A DNA stretch of 64,000 nucleotides from Desulfomonile sp963700305. GTDB lineage: Bacteria; Desulfobacterota; Desulfomonilia; Desulfomonilales; Desulfomonilaceae. Positions 56,664-64,000 of this stretch are shown in pieces; the first letter of the stretch is position 1, and every line of letters begins with the position of its first letter. The translations under genes and the position numbers were made by a program. The notes beneath the pieces are model-generated. The model did no database searches. It was not told where the DNA came from and saw only the letters and a list, made by a program, of their open reading frames with translations. The DNA is taken from assembly GCA_963700305.1 (NCBI GenBank), contig CAVOXB010000022.1:124001-188000 (forward strand). Reading direction: 5' to 3'.

Positions 56664-57307
56664 TTTGGTGCGGACTAGTGTTTCTGACTATGGGGACAGC
56701 GATAGTGGCCTCAGCTGATCAGAGAATAGTAGCAAGGCCCGAACTAAGCATGCCTAGAGTCGCTTCAGTATCTCCTGAGGTTCGTCGCAAAGTGCAAGAT
56801 CACATCAAAGCATCTGAACTTGAGAATCTGAAGACTGTAGTTTTATCTCTCGGAGGAAAAGAAGAACATGCGAAGAGCCTCATGGAAGCCGGCAAGGAAT
56901 TCCAGATTGACCCTGTATTCCTCGCCTCTTTGACCTTTGTGGAATCGAGCTTCAAAGCCACAGCGGCCTCCAGTAAAGGCGCCAGAGGGATGATGCAGCT
57001 TCGACCGGTCGTGTTGGAAGTCCTCGGCGTGACCAATCCTTGGGATCCGCACGAAAATATTATGGCAGGCGCAGCTTATCTAAGGCATTGTTTTGACAGA
57101 TACGCCAAACACAATAACGCCACCTACTTAGCACTTGCGGCTTATAACATCGGTCCGGGGGCAGTGGAAAAACTGACAAGATCGGACGCTGCCGAACGTT
57201 TTGTGCGGAAGGTGCTGCTGGTTTATAGCCGATTTTCGCGTCAACCGATTTCAGGCGGTGGCCTGAGGAGACTGGAGTTCAAGTCTGTTTCGGCCAGGAC
57301 TTCGTGA
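56660..57307 (+). CDS. Lytic transglycosylase (SLT/LysM-less, family 1)
   Basis: A 215-residue exported peptidoglycan lyase. Signal peptide at about residues 1-19 (MIWCGLVFLTMGTAIVASAD). The SLT core starts near residue 80: DPVFLASLTFVESSFKATA (catalytic Glu), then SSKGARGMMQLRP, NIMAGAAYLRH and ALAAYNIGPGAVEK. All signature blocks are present. ATG 56660 overlaps the upstream stop. Confidence 0.92.
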   Translation: MIWCGLVFLTMGTAIVASADQRIVARPELSMPRVASVSPEVRRKVQDHIKASELENLKTVVLSLGGKEEHAKSLMEAGKEFQIDPVFLASLTFVESSFKATAASSKGARGMMQLRPVVLEVLGVTNPWDPHENIMAGAAYLRHCFDRYAKHNNATYLALAAYNIGPGAVEKLTRSDAAERFVRKVLLVYSRFSRQPISGGGLRRLEFKSVSARTS

Positions 57308-57665
57308 GATGATTTAGATCAGAAGAAGTCATTGGTTCGCCTCCACCGAGGAGCCAGAGCTGACCAAAATGAGGGATTTTCAAGAAGTTGTGAACATTCT
57401 CTTTACGATAAGTCAAGTTTCTGTTTAACTAGGCTACTCTAAAGAGGATTAATTTTTGATTTCTGATCTTTACGGAACAGAATCAGTTGCTATCAGGGAT
57501 AATTCCGGCCAAAATGATCTTTACCGGGAGATCCCCACGAGTTATAGAAATGACGAGTTGCGGCCGAAACTTCAGTTTTCCGATTTTTCAGGATCGTCTC
57601 ACTTCGGATCCAATCGGCAAGAAACCGGTTCCGCGCTCCCGCTTTAATCGGGATGAGGTGAGCAG
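57308..57665. other. gene-free spacer
   Basis: About 360 bases between the transglycosylase and the PA14 gene. No gene; GGGATGAGGTGAGC before 57666 supplies a weak ribosome-binding site. Confidence 0.4.
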
Positions 57666-59504
57666 ATGAGATCTTATCTATTGCGAATTGCGGCTGCCGC
57701 ACTAGGCCTGATGTTATTGTTGACGGTAATCCCCGGATTCGGTGATGATTACTTGATCATAAAAAGAAAGGATGGCACCTCCCAGCGAGTTCCCCTGAAT
57801 TTCGAGCCTGACCAGATCGAATCTCTCCAAGTGGAACCGGGCTTGCCTTCCGACGCACGGCAGGAAAAAGCTGAGGAGCCTCCAAAGGTGCTTCAACGCG
57901 AGACAGAAAAACCTGGAACTCCAGCGGGTCCAAAAGTGTTTCGAAAAGGTGAGCCTGGACCTACGCGAGGCCCAACTCAGGCACTGGAAGACGAATCTGA
58001 AGTGGAAGAGCCTTTGAAGAAGCCTGCTCAACCTCAAATCCAGCATAGATCATCTCGACCGGAGGTTGCTGCTCCTTCCAGGAATATCGAAATAGCACCG
58101 CCTCCTGCCCCTGGAAGAGGTTTTAGCGTAAATATTTATAAGCTGCCCGAGAACGTAAGAACGCTCCCTGATTACAGCGCTTTTCGCCCCAGTGGAACCA
58201 CGCTCACAGATAAAATTAATCTGGAACCCGCAAAGGGCGAGAAAGACCCTTCCGGATTACCAGAAAGCATGGACGGACTTGGACTGCGCTTCACGGGCAT
58301 GTTCATCACAACAGGCGAGGGTATATTCAGGTGGCGGGTCCATTCAAAGGACGGGGCTCGCCTTCATATTGATGACAAGACTTTGATAGAAAACGACGGG
58401 ATTCACGAGGCGGCATCCAAAGTCGGATACGTGCATTTGGCTGAAGGCACCCATACCATAATCTTGGACAGCTTTAATTCCCAGGGTTCTCCCGTATTGA
58501 AGCTCTATCTTCAGCCCCCAGTCGGGCCGGAGCAGGTGTTTTCGTCGAGCGGTGGTGCTGTAGGCTGGAAGGAACCGGAAAAGCCGTATGATGTGCTGTG
58601 GGGCCAAGTGTACTTTGTGCCAAAGGGCAGCTATCCTGAAGGGCCGGATTTCGGTCATCTGAACCCAATCGGCAGACTGATCGCACCGGAACTGAACGTA
58701 TCCGGCGGCGAAGGATTCCCAGGATTGCCAGGCAAGAAGGATATGGTCGGCGTAAGATACCAGGGATTCTTCAACGTGCAAGGAGCCGGGATCTTTGCTT
58801 TCAGACTGGCGTCGGACAACTTCGCGCGTTTGACCATAGGCAAACAGGCCATCGCTGAGACCACCGCAGGGACCAAGTCCGACAGCGGCAAGTTGGGCTG
58901 GGCTTTTCTTCAGCAGGGGAGTTATCCGATTACCGTGGATTATTTCAATCCACAGGGAGACCCACGATTGCAGCTCTATGTGACGCCTCCCACCAAAGGG
59001 GAAGAGGTATTTGCTCCGGCTCACACCCTGGAAGGATTTGCCGCTGATTCCGGCCAGTTGAGTCTAATACCCGGTTTTGTGTACTTCCTCAAACCGAATA
59101 CCAAGACTCTCCCCAATTACAACAAGCTTACGCCTGCGGGAATGTTCTTTACAAAGTCCGTTGATTACCCGATCAACAGAGGCACACGCGAATTCCCGGG
59201 CGTTCCCAAACGAGAAGATTGGTTGGGCCTGAGATTCTATGTAAAGTTTTCATTGAGTGAGCAAGAGGCAGGGACTTACAAATTCCGTGTTGTTTCTGAT
59301 GATGCAGCTAGACTGATCGTTGGAAAAAAGATAGTGATAAATGCGGAAGCCATAGGCAAGCTTCAGGATGTTTCCGGATCCGTGGCTCTACCGGCAGGCA
59401 GCCACGAGATGTTCCTTGATTACATGCAAGCCATCGGGCCAAGCGCGCTCCAGATGTACATAACCCCGCCCGGGGGCGAGGAAAAAATTTTCGCATTTCA
59501 ATAA
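57666..59504 (+). CDS. Exported protein with three PA14 domains
   Basis: A 612-residue protein with a signal peptide (about residues 5-26, AAAALGLMLLLTVIPGFG). A Pro/Lys/Glu-rich linker covers about 45-150, and three tandem PA14 beta-barrels lie at about 152-292, 312-450 and 470-610. Each has the block R-x-x-SDD/SKDGARL-x-I-D and ends in a strand such as LKLYLQPP, LQLYVTPP or LQMYITPP. PA14 domains bind carbohydrate or act as cell-surface adhesive modules. There is no enzyme domain, so a structural or adhesive surface role is inferred. Repeats two and three are the most similar in layout. Confidence 0.83.
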   Translation: MRSYLLRIAAAALGLMLLLTVIPGFGDDYLIIKRKDGTSQRVPLNFEPDQIESLQVEPGLPSDARQEKAEEPPKVLQRETEKPGTPAGPKVFRKGEPGPTRGPTQALEDESEVEEPLKKPAQPQIQHRSSRPEVAAPSRNIEIAPPPAPGRGFSVNIYKLPENVRTLPDYSAFRPSGTTLTDKINLEPAKGEKDPSGLPESMDGLGLRFTGMFITTGEGIFRWRVHSKDGARLHIDDKTLIENDGIHEAASKVGYVHLAEGTHTIILDSFNSQGSPVLKLYLQPPVGPEQVFSSSGGAVGWKEPEKPYDVLWGQVYFVPKGSYPEGPDFGHLNPIGRLIAPELNVSGGEGFPGLPGKKDMVGVRYQGFFNVQGAGIFAFRLASDNFARLTIGKQAIAETTAGTKSDSGKLGWAFLQQGSYPITVDYFNPQGDPRLQLYVTPPTKGEEVFAPAHTLEGFAADSGQLSLIPGFVYFLKPNTKTLPNYNKLTPAGMFFTKSVDYPINRGTREFPGVPKREDWLGLRFYVKFSLSEQEAGTYKFRVVSDDAARLIVGKKIVINAEAIGKLQDVSGSVALPAGSHEMFLDYMQAIGPSALQMYITPPGGEEKIFAFQ

Positions 59505-59668
59505 AGTCTAAGGACTGTTAATCCCGATTGTGATTCAATTGCCGGGGCTCTCGTCGAGAGGGCTCCGGCAATTTCTCGAAGAGGCCAAATATTTTTGGAT
59601 ATGGGACTGGCGTCTTGCCATAGGAATGCGCATTCAACAACGTACTAGACGCTCTGAAATCCTAAACC

Positions 59669-59695
59669 GTCATTCTCGCGTAGGCGGGAATGATG
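59669..59695. repeat. Short palindromic repeat
   Basis: GTCATTCTCGCGTAGGCGGGAATGA folds into ATTC-TCGC/GCGG-GAAT-like stem. It resembles a half of the element at 60633-60697 and is of a common dispersed type. Confidence 0.5.
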
Positions 59696-59756
59696 AACTT
59701 TCCGCATCTCAGAATTCCGTTACGGAACACGAATCGACATTGGATCCAGGAGATCA

Positions 59757-60581
59757 ATGGATAGGAATCAGGTGTTCTCTTTCGGTCGTAATTGGCAAGA
59801 CTTCCTGAAGAGCCTTGACTCCGAGAGAATCAGGATAGCTGAGGCTTCTCTCGTGGAGTTCATGAATATCCATGATTTACGTGGCAAGAGCTTTCTGGAT
59901 ATCGGTTGCGGCAGCGGGCTGTTCTCACAGGCAGCATTCAATCTTGGGGCCGACCGAGTCATAAGCTTTGATGTAGATCCGTTTAGCGCGGAATGCTGCA
60001 GGTATCTTCACGAACGTTCAGGTAAGCCGTCCAATTGGCAAGTCTTGGAAGGATCTGTGCTGGACAATGATTTCCTTACCTCTTTGGGATCGTTCGACAT
60101 TGTCTATTCGTGGGGCGTCCTTCATCATACAGGCAAGATGTGGGATGCTTTGAAGAATTCAGGCGCACTGGTCAAGCCCGGTGGATATTACTACATAGCC
60201 ATTTATAACAAGATATTGGCCAGGAACGGTTCCACATCCTGGATACACCCTTTTTGGATAAAGATAAAAACAATCTACAATTCTAATCCAGTCATCGGAA
60301 AATTTGTATTTCAGCCGCTCGCGATGGCCGCATATCTGGCTATTGTCATGGCAAGGCTGGAAAATCCTGCGACTCATATAAAAAATTATAAGTCTCACAG
60401 AGGAATGAGCTGGAAGACTGATGCAACTGACTGGCTAGGCGGATATCCCTACGAATTTGCCACTGTGGAAGAAATCTTCAAATTTATTAAAGGAAATTTC
60501 CCGGATCTGAACCTGACTAATATCAAAGTTACGAGCGGTCGCGGATTAAATTGGTATCTTTTTCGAACGCGCCAGGAATGA
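59757..60581 (+). CDS. Class I SAM-dependent methyltransferase
   Basis: A 274-residue methyltransferase. FLDIGCGSGLFSQAAFNLGA is motif I (SAM-binding glycine loop) and ISFDVDPFSAE motif II. DIVYSWGVLHHTGKMWDAL is motif IV/post I, with the cap in the last 100 residues. AGGAGATCA precedes ATG 59757. The longer C-terminal region (about 130-274) distinguishes it from small housekeeping members; its target may be a lipid or small molecule. It is next to guaA but on the other strand. Confidence 0.87.
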   Translation: MDRNQVFSFGRNWQDFLKSLDSERIRIAEASLVEFMNIHDLRGKSFLDIGCGSGLFSQAAFNLGADRVISFDVDPFSAECCRYLHERSGKPSNWQVLEGSVLDNDFLTSLGSFDIVYSWGVLHHTGKMWDALKNSGALVKPGGYYYIAIYNKILARNGSTSWIHPFWIKIKTIYNSNPVIGKFVFQPLAMAAYLAIVMARLENPATHIKNYKSHRGMSWKTDATDWLGGYPYEFATVEEIFKFIKGNFPDLNLTNIKVTSGRGLNWYLFRTRQE

Positions 60582-60632
60582 CTGATAACAATGCAAATTG
60601 ACAGAATTCTTGTCCAATTTACGGTAATTGTA

Positions 60633-60697
60633 CCCGTCATCCCGGACTTGATCCGGGATCCAGATCCTGGATTCCTGCCTTCGCAGGAATGACGAGG
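60633..60697. repeat. Dispersed palindromic repeat (GTCATCCCGG type)
   Basis: CCCGTCATCCCGGACTTGATCCGGGATCCAG folds on itself (CCCGGA...TCCGGG) and is followed by GGATTCCTGCCTTCGCAGGAATGACG, a second hairpin (TTCCTGC/GCAGGAA). This is a widespread intergenic type that often lies between convergent genes, as here. Confidence 0.7.
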
Positions 60698-60815
60698 AAA
60701 CTGTAATTATTCTTGGTCGCTATATGCGACCAATCTGACAAACGGAATGCATATAGTGCTTTTGGAGAGGGGCGTGGCGAGAGAACCTTTCCACGAAAAG
60801 ATCCTCCTGCCTTCC

Positions 60816-62357
60816 CTATTCCCACTCTATGGTGCTGGGCGGTTTAGACGAAATATCGTAGACGACCCGGTTGATTCCTCTGACCTCATTAATGATTCTG
60901 TTGGATATTACTGCCAGGGTGTCATGGGGTATGGGATACCAGTCCGCGGTCATGCCGTCGATTGCATCTACGGCTCTCACGGCCGCCACGTGTTCGTAGG
61001 TGCGTTCATCTCCCATTACTCCCACTGAACGAACAGGAAGAAGCACGACAAAAGCTTGCCATATATTTCGGTAAAGCCCTGCCTTGCGTATCTCTTCTAT
61101 GGCTATCGCATCTGCCTCTTGCAGAACAGCCACCCGCTCGGGTGTTACCTCGCCGAGTATGCGGACTGCAAGTCCCGGCCCGGGAAACGGGTGGCGCCAG
61201 ATTATGGAATCTGGAACCCCCAATTGGGCTCCGAGTTCCCGCACCTCGTCCTTGAACAGTTCCCTCAGGGGTTCAATGAGTTTCAGATGCATTCGCTCAG
61301 GTAAGCCTCCCACATTATGATGGCTCTTTATGGTGACAGAAGGCCCCCCTTTAAACGATATGCTTTCTATCACATCAGGATAGAGAGTCCCCTGAGCTAG
61401 ATATTTCGCATTGGGAAAATTAGTGGACTCCCCCTCGAATACTCGTATAAATTCTTCACCTATGATCCTTCGCTTCTGTTCTGGGTCCGTCACCCCCTGA
61501 AGCTTGCCGAGGAAGCGGTCCGAGGCATCCACATAATCCAGTTGGATTCCGAGTTCGCGAAAAGTAGACAACACCTCTTGAGCCTCATTTTTCCTCAAAA
61601 GGCCGTTGTTCACGAATATGGGGTGTAATTGCGCCCCTATTGCTTTGTGAAGCAGAGCGACCATCACTGAGGAATCCACGCCTCCGGATAAGGCAGCAAC
61701 CACATGGCTGTCTTCGACGCGCTCTCTGATTTCTGCGCAGGTGGTCTCTATGAAAGAAGCCATGGTCCAATCGGCTCCCAGCCCTGCTATGCGGTACAGA
61801 AAATTCTTGAGGATAGTCGTGCCATCAGGTGTGTGAACAACCTCAGGATGAAACTGCACCCCGCAAATTAGATGGTCCTTACTTTCTATGGACGCAAAAA
61901 CCGTGTCTGCCGTGCTCGCAGTCTTTTTGAAGCCTTCAGGTAACGCTATCACCTTGTCACCGTGACTCATCCACACTTGCGCGCCCTGAGATATCCCCTG
62001 GAGCAGCCAGGAATCCTCAGCCACCGAGGAGAGACTCGCCCGACCGTATTCCCGATCCTCTGCGGGTTCAACAGTACCACCAAGGGTCCGCGCTATAGCT
62101 TGCAATCCATAGCAGATCCCGAGCACCGGAAGCCCGAATTCGAGGATTTTCCTGTCCAGTTGCGGTGAAGCCGGATCATACACGCTTGCAGGGCCGCCTG
62201 ACAGCACTATCGCTGCAGGTCTGCTGCGGGAAATAATCTCCAGGCCCTTATTGTACGGATGGATCTCCGAATAGACTCCAGCTTCTCGGACTCGACGAGC
62301 TATGAGTTGCGTATACTGGGAGCCGAAATCAAGGATGAGCACGTAAGAAGGCGACAA
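60816..62357 (-). CDS. guaA: GMP synthase (glutamine-hydrolysing)
   Basis: Aminates XMP to GMP. 513 residues: the class I amidotransferase domain with ILDFGSQYTQLIARRVRE, nucleophile LGICYGLQAIA and VQFHPEVVHTPDG, then the ATP-pyrophosphatase domain with ALSGGVDSSVMVALLHKA and the XMP-binding C-terminal dimer domain (HHNVGGLPERM; RPIHFE-like end here as VYDISSKPPSTIEWE). The start is TTG 62357 seven bases after GGAGG; no ATG lies nearby in frame before the conserved region. All motifs are intact. Confidence 0.96.
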   Translation of the reverse strand: MSPSYVLILDFGSQYTQLIARRVREAGVYSEIHPYNKGLEIISRSRPAAIVLSGGPASVYDPASPQLDRKILEFGLPVLGICYGLQAIARTLGGTVEPAEDREYGRASLSSVAEDSWLLQGISQGAQVWMSHGDKVIALPEGFKKTASTADTVFASIESKDHLICGVQFHPEVVHTPDGTTILKNFLYRIAGLGADWTMASFIETTCAEIRERVEDSHVVAALSGGVDSSVMVALLHKAIGAQLHPIFVNNGLLRKNEAQEVLSTFRELGIQLDYVDASDRFLGKLQGVTDPEQKRRIIGEEFIRVFEGESTNFPNAKYLAQGTLYPDVIESISFKGGPSVTIKSHHNVGGLPERMHLKLIEPLRELFKDEVRELGAQLGVPDSIIWRHPFPGPGLAVRILGEVTPERVAVLQEADAIAIEEIRKAGLYRNIWQAFVVLLPVRSVGVMGDERTYEHVAAVRAVDAIDGMTADWYPIPHDTLAVISNRIINEVRGINRVVYDISSKPPSTIEWE

Positions 62358-62594
62358 CTTTAACCTCCAGCCTTAGGATGCGCGCTGAAATACGTTTGAT
62401 TGCCGGAAATGCCGATATTCACGTCCAAACACTACGGGGAATGCTCAGAGCAATTACCCCTAAACCCTCGCCAATGATCGCCCGGCACTGCGTATGTCTT
62501 ACCGGATTTCTGGTCGGACGAGAGGAATGTCTTTTAGCACACGGTTAATATTGCTGTAGATTCGGCATGAGGTCAAGGGTACGCATGCCTGGAA

Positions 62595-62630
62595 TAAAAA
62601 AGACCGAGGCACTCCACCTCGGTCTTTTTT
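62595..62630 (-). terminator. Bidirectional rho-independent terminator
   Basis: AAAAAAAGACCGAGG (62595-62609) pairs with CCTCGGTCTTTTTT (62617-62630). The stem works on both strands; it ends the transcript of the Cys-rich gene on the minus strand. Confidence 0.88.
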
Positions 62631-62667
62631 GCTTTTATCCCTTTTAAGGAAGCTGACGTATTTTACT

Positions 62668-63129
62668 TCACCGCACCGCCTGCTTCTTCAGCATTTCATA
62701 CTTCAGACCCGGGGTCACACAGGGATTGCAGCCCGGGGACTCAACAGTGTACTTCTCGACGTTGCTAACCAGCTTGCCACCAGGAGTCATCGCAGGAGGA
62801 GCGCCCCAAGCAACGGGTCCGCCATAAGCAGGAGCCACGCACTTCGGCGGGATGATCTGAACTTTCATTGCGCACTTTGTGCCCTTCCACACGCCCCAGG
62901 GACGAAAACCACCAGTGTACTGCTCACAACCGTCGAGCATCAAAGTGCTGTCGCCACCAGCTGTGCCGCCCGTGGTTTTAGTGAAAGAAGTCTTCACCTT
63001 CATGGGAATCATGATCATGTCGCCGGTGGTGCTCGCGGTCATCGGCATACCCGACACGAAAGCGCCAGCAACTGTCGCTGTTATGACCAGAGCCATAGCG
63101 CTGACCACAACTATCATTTTTTTAACCAT
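62668..63129 (-). CDS. Exported Cys-rich small protein of unknown function
   Basis: A 153-residue protein. ATG 63129 follows AAAGGAGGATTTGGGT. A signal peptide (about residues 4-25, MIVVVSAMALVITATVAGAF) precedes a mature part with four to six Cys (GCEQYTGG, KCAMKVQ, PKCVAP, GCNPCVTPG). GPVAWGAPPA and PKC blocks look like conserved extracytoplasmic segments. No family recognised. Strong ribosome-binding site and its own terminator suggest a well-expressed single gene. Confidence 0.72.
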   Translation of the reverse strand: MVKKMIVVVSAMALVITATVAGAFVSGMPMTASTTGDMIMIPMKVKTSFTKTTGGTAGGDSTLMLDGCEQYTGGFRPWGVWKGTKCAMKVQIIPPKCVAPAYGGPVAWGAPPAMTPGGKLVSNVEKYTVESPGCNPCVTPGLKYEMLKKQAVR

Positions 63130-63472
63130 ACCCAAATCCTCCTTTTATTAGGCCCCACCGGCGGAAGAACCGAGGAACCGCATTTGGAATTATAGACACA
63201 TATATAACCGTTTGCCAATTTGTTATCAGAACACCCACGGGAAGTCAAGATATTTTTTCCCGTAAAGCCTATTGTCGACCCCATTGGTCTGTTCGAGCAT
63301 AACTAAAATTTCCCTCAGGAGCAAACTTTTTTTTTGCAAAAGGCAACTTTGTTCAAAATTAACTGTCGCTTTAGCCTTGCTTATCAATACAGTTCTTTTG
63401 TTTCGCCAATACAGATCCAACTTTTGCGGTCAGTTTTGCCTTCGAAAAAGAATTGAGCAAAGAGTGTGTGCC
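63130..63472. other. gene-free spacer
   Basis: About 340 bases upstream of the Cys-rich gene and downstream of leuC. AT-rich; probably holds the promoter of the Cys-rich gene, but no clear -35/-10 pair could be fixed. Confidence 0.4.
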
Positions 63473-64000
63473 TCAAATGTCCCGCGGGTCGGCGATTCGA
63501 CCTTCCAAGGCGCTTGCGGCTGCAACAGCTGGAGAAGCAAGCACCACTTCGCTTTCCGGGTGGCCCATACGGCCCACAAAATTGCGATTAGTCGTTGAAA
63601 TTGCGCGCTCTCCTCGTGCCAGGATGCCCATATAGCCTCCCAGGCACGGTCCGCACGTAGGTGTCGACACAGCCCCACCTGCCTGCATAAATGCCTCCAC
63701 GATCCCCTCAGATATGGCCTGCATCATCACCTGGGGAGTCGCCGGGATAACTATAAGTCTCACTCCCTTTGCTATCTTTTTACCTTTCAGTATGGAAGCG
63801 GCTATTCGCAAATCTTCTATTCTTCCATTAGTACAGGACCCGATAATGACCTGATCCACCTTCAGGCCTTTCACCTCGGCCACAGGATGAACATTGGACG
63901 GGAGAAACGGCAACGCCACAACCGGTTCCAGCACATTCAAATCCACATGTCGCGTTTCGCTGTAAACGGCATCGACATCCGATTCATAAACCTTATATGG
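63473..64000 (-). CDS. leuC: 3-isopropylmalate dehydratase large subunit, C-terminal part (continues beyond the window)
   Basis: Isomerises isopropylmalate in leucine synthesis. The frame is open to the right edge (PYKVYESDVDAVYSETRH), so the N-terminus is outside. Visible are DQVIIGSCTNGRIEDLRIAA and STPTCGPCLGGYMG, which supply the three Fe-S cysteines (Cys in GSCTNG and the two of C-x-x-C). RNFVGRMGHPESEVVLASP follows. The C-terminus is complete at 63473. It is of the longer-type aconitase-family large subunit. Confidence 0.95.
   Translation of the reverse strand, partial: PYKVYESDVDAVYSETRHVDLNVLEPVVALPFLPSNVHPVAEVKGLKVDQVIIGSCTNGRIEDLRIAASILKGKKIAKGVRLIVIPATPQVMMQAISEGIVEAFMQAGGAVSTPTCGPCLGGYMGILARGERAISTTNRNFVGRMGHPESEVVLASPAVAAASALEGRIADPRDI

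Noticed and set aside
1..64000. CRISPR array or cas genes
   Set aside because: No regularly spaced direct repeats were seen and no Cas protein motifs.

Overview
The window reads as a chromosome segment of an anaerobic bacterium, most likely a Desulfobacterota (former Deltaproteobacteria; Desulfomonile- or Syntrophobacter-like). This rests on family composition, not phylogeny: a short RdgC with its paired partner, long-form HflX, AMMECR1, a Tat-exported haem protein of the C-GCAxxG-C-C family, DUF3795, and several genes that make sense only if UGA is read as selenocysteine (Sec).

Layout. 1-7.1 kb: end of a response regulator, an MFS transporter, a nonulosonic-acid pair (neuA, neuB), the RdgC pair and tRNA-Asn. 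7.4-10.4 kb: a Tat/haem selenoprotein, a DszB-like desulfinase-family protein and a rhodanese remnant. 10.7-13.7 kb: CPA1 antiporter, K+ channel, a dead integrase and tRNA-Thr(CGT). 13.7-31.5 kb: mostly core genes (M50 protease, GspE-type ATPase, two HU proteins, a two-component pair, dynamin-like GTPase, M16 protease, HflX, ArgJ). 31.9-46.3 kb: regulators, ArgC, GuaB, SppA, an E1-like enzyme, a ketopantoate reductase-like gene. 46.8-48.3 kb: an IS110 insertion next to one copy of a 0.22-kb inverted repeat. 48.3-54.9 kb: RNase H-like nuclease, FAD oxidoreductase, PpnP, then the most interesting locus. 55-64 kb: an envelope cluster (membrane protein, lytic transglycosylase, triple-PA14 protein), a methyltransferase, GuaA, a Cys-rich exported protein and the 3' part of leuC.

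Main discovery. On the minus strand at about 54.9-51.2 kb lies an overlapping gene cluster: an ArsR-family regulator with a palindrome upstream; a 151-residue protein with in-frame UGA (U-x3-C); a membrane-anchored rhodanese-DsbD-thioredoxin fusion whose rhodanese loop carries two in-frame UGAs where cysteines are expected (U-AGLT-U); a small glutaredoxin-like protein with CGRPU; and a TVP38-type membrane protein. A hairpin suited to bacterial SECIS function lies 14-25 nt after each UGA. With the Tat/haem protein at 7.4-8.2 kb, the window holds four candidate selenoproteins and five Sec codons. I infer an ArsR-controlled seleno-dithiol relay across the membrane; its substrate is unknown.

Caveat. 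At least a dozen genes are broken by single indels while the protein continues intact in another frame. Every gene with a single placed break but one has a span of 3n+1, i.e. an apparent extra base. This points to consensus error rather than gene decay, so broken genes are described as whole genes with the break marked.
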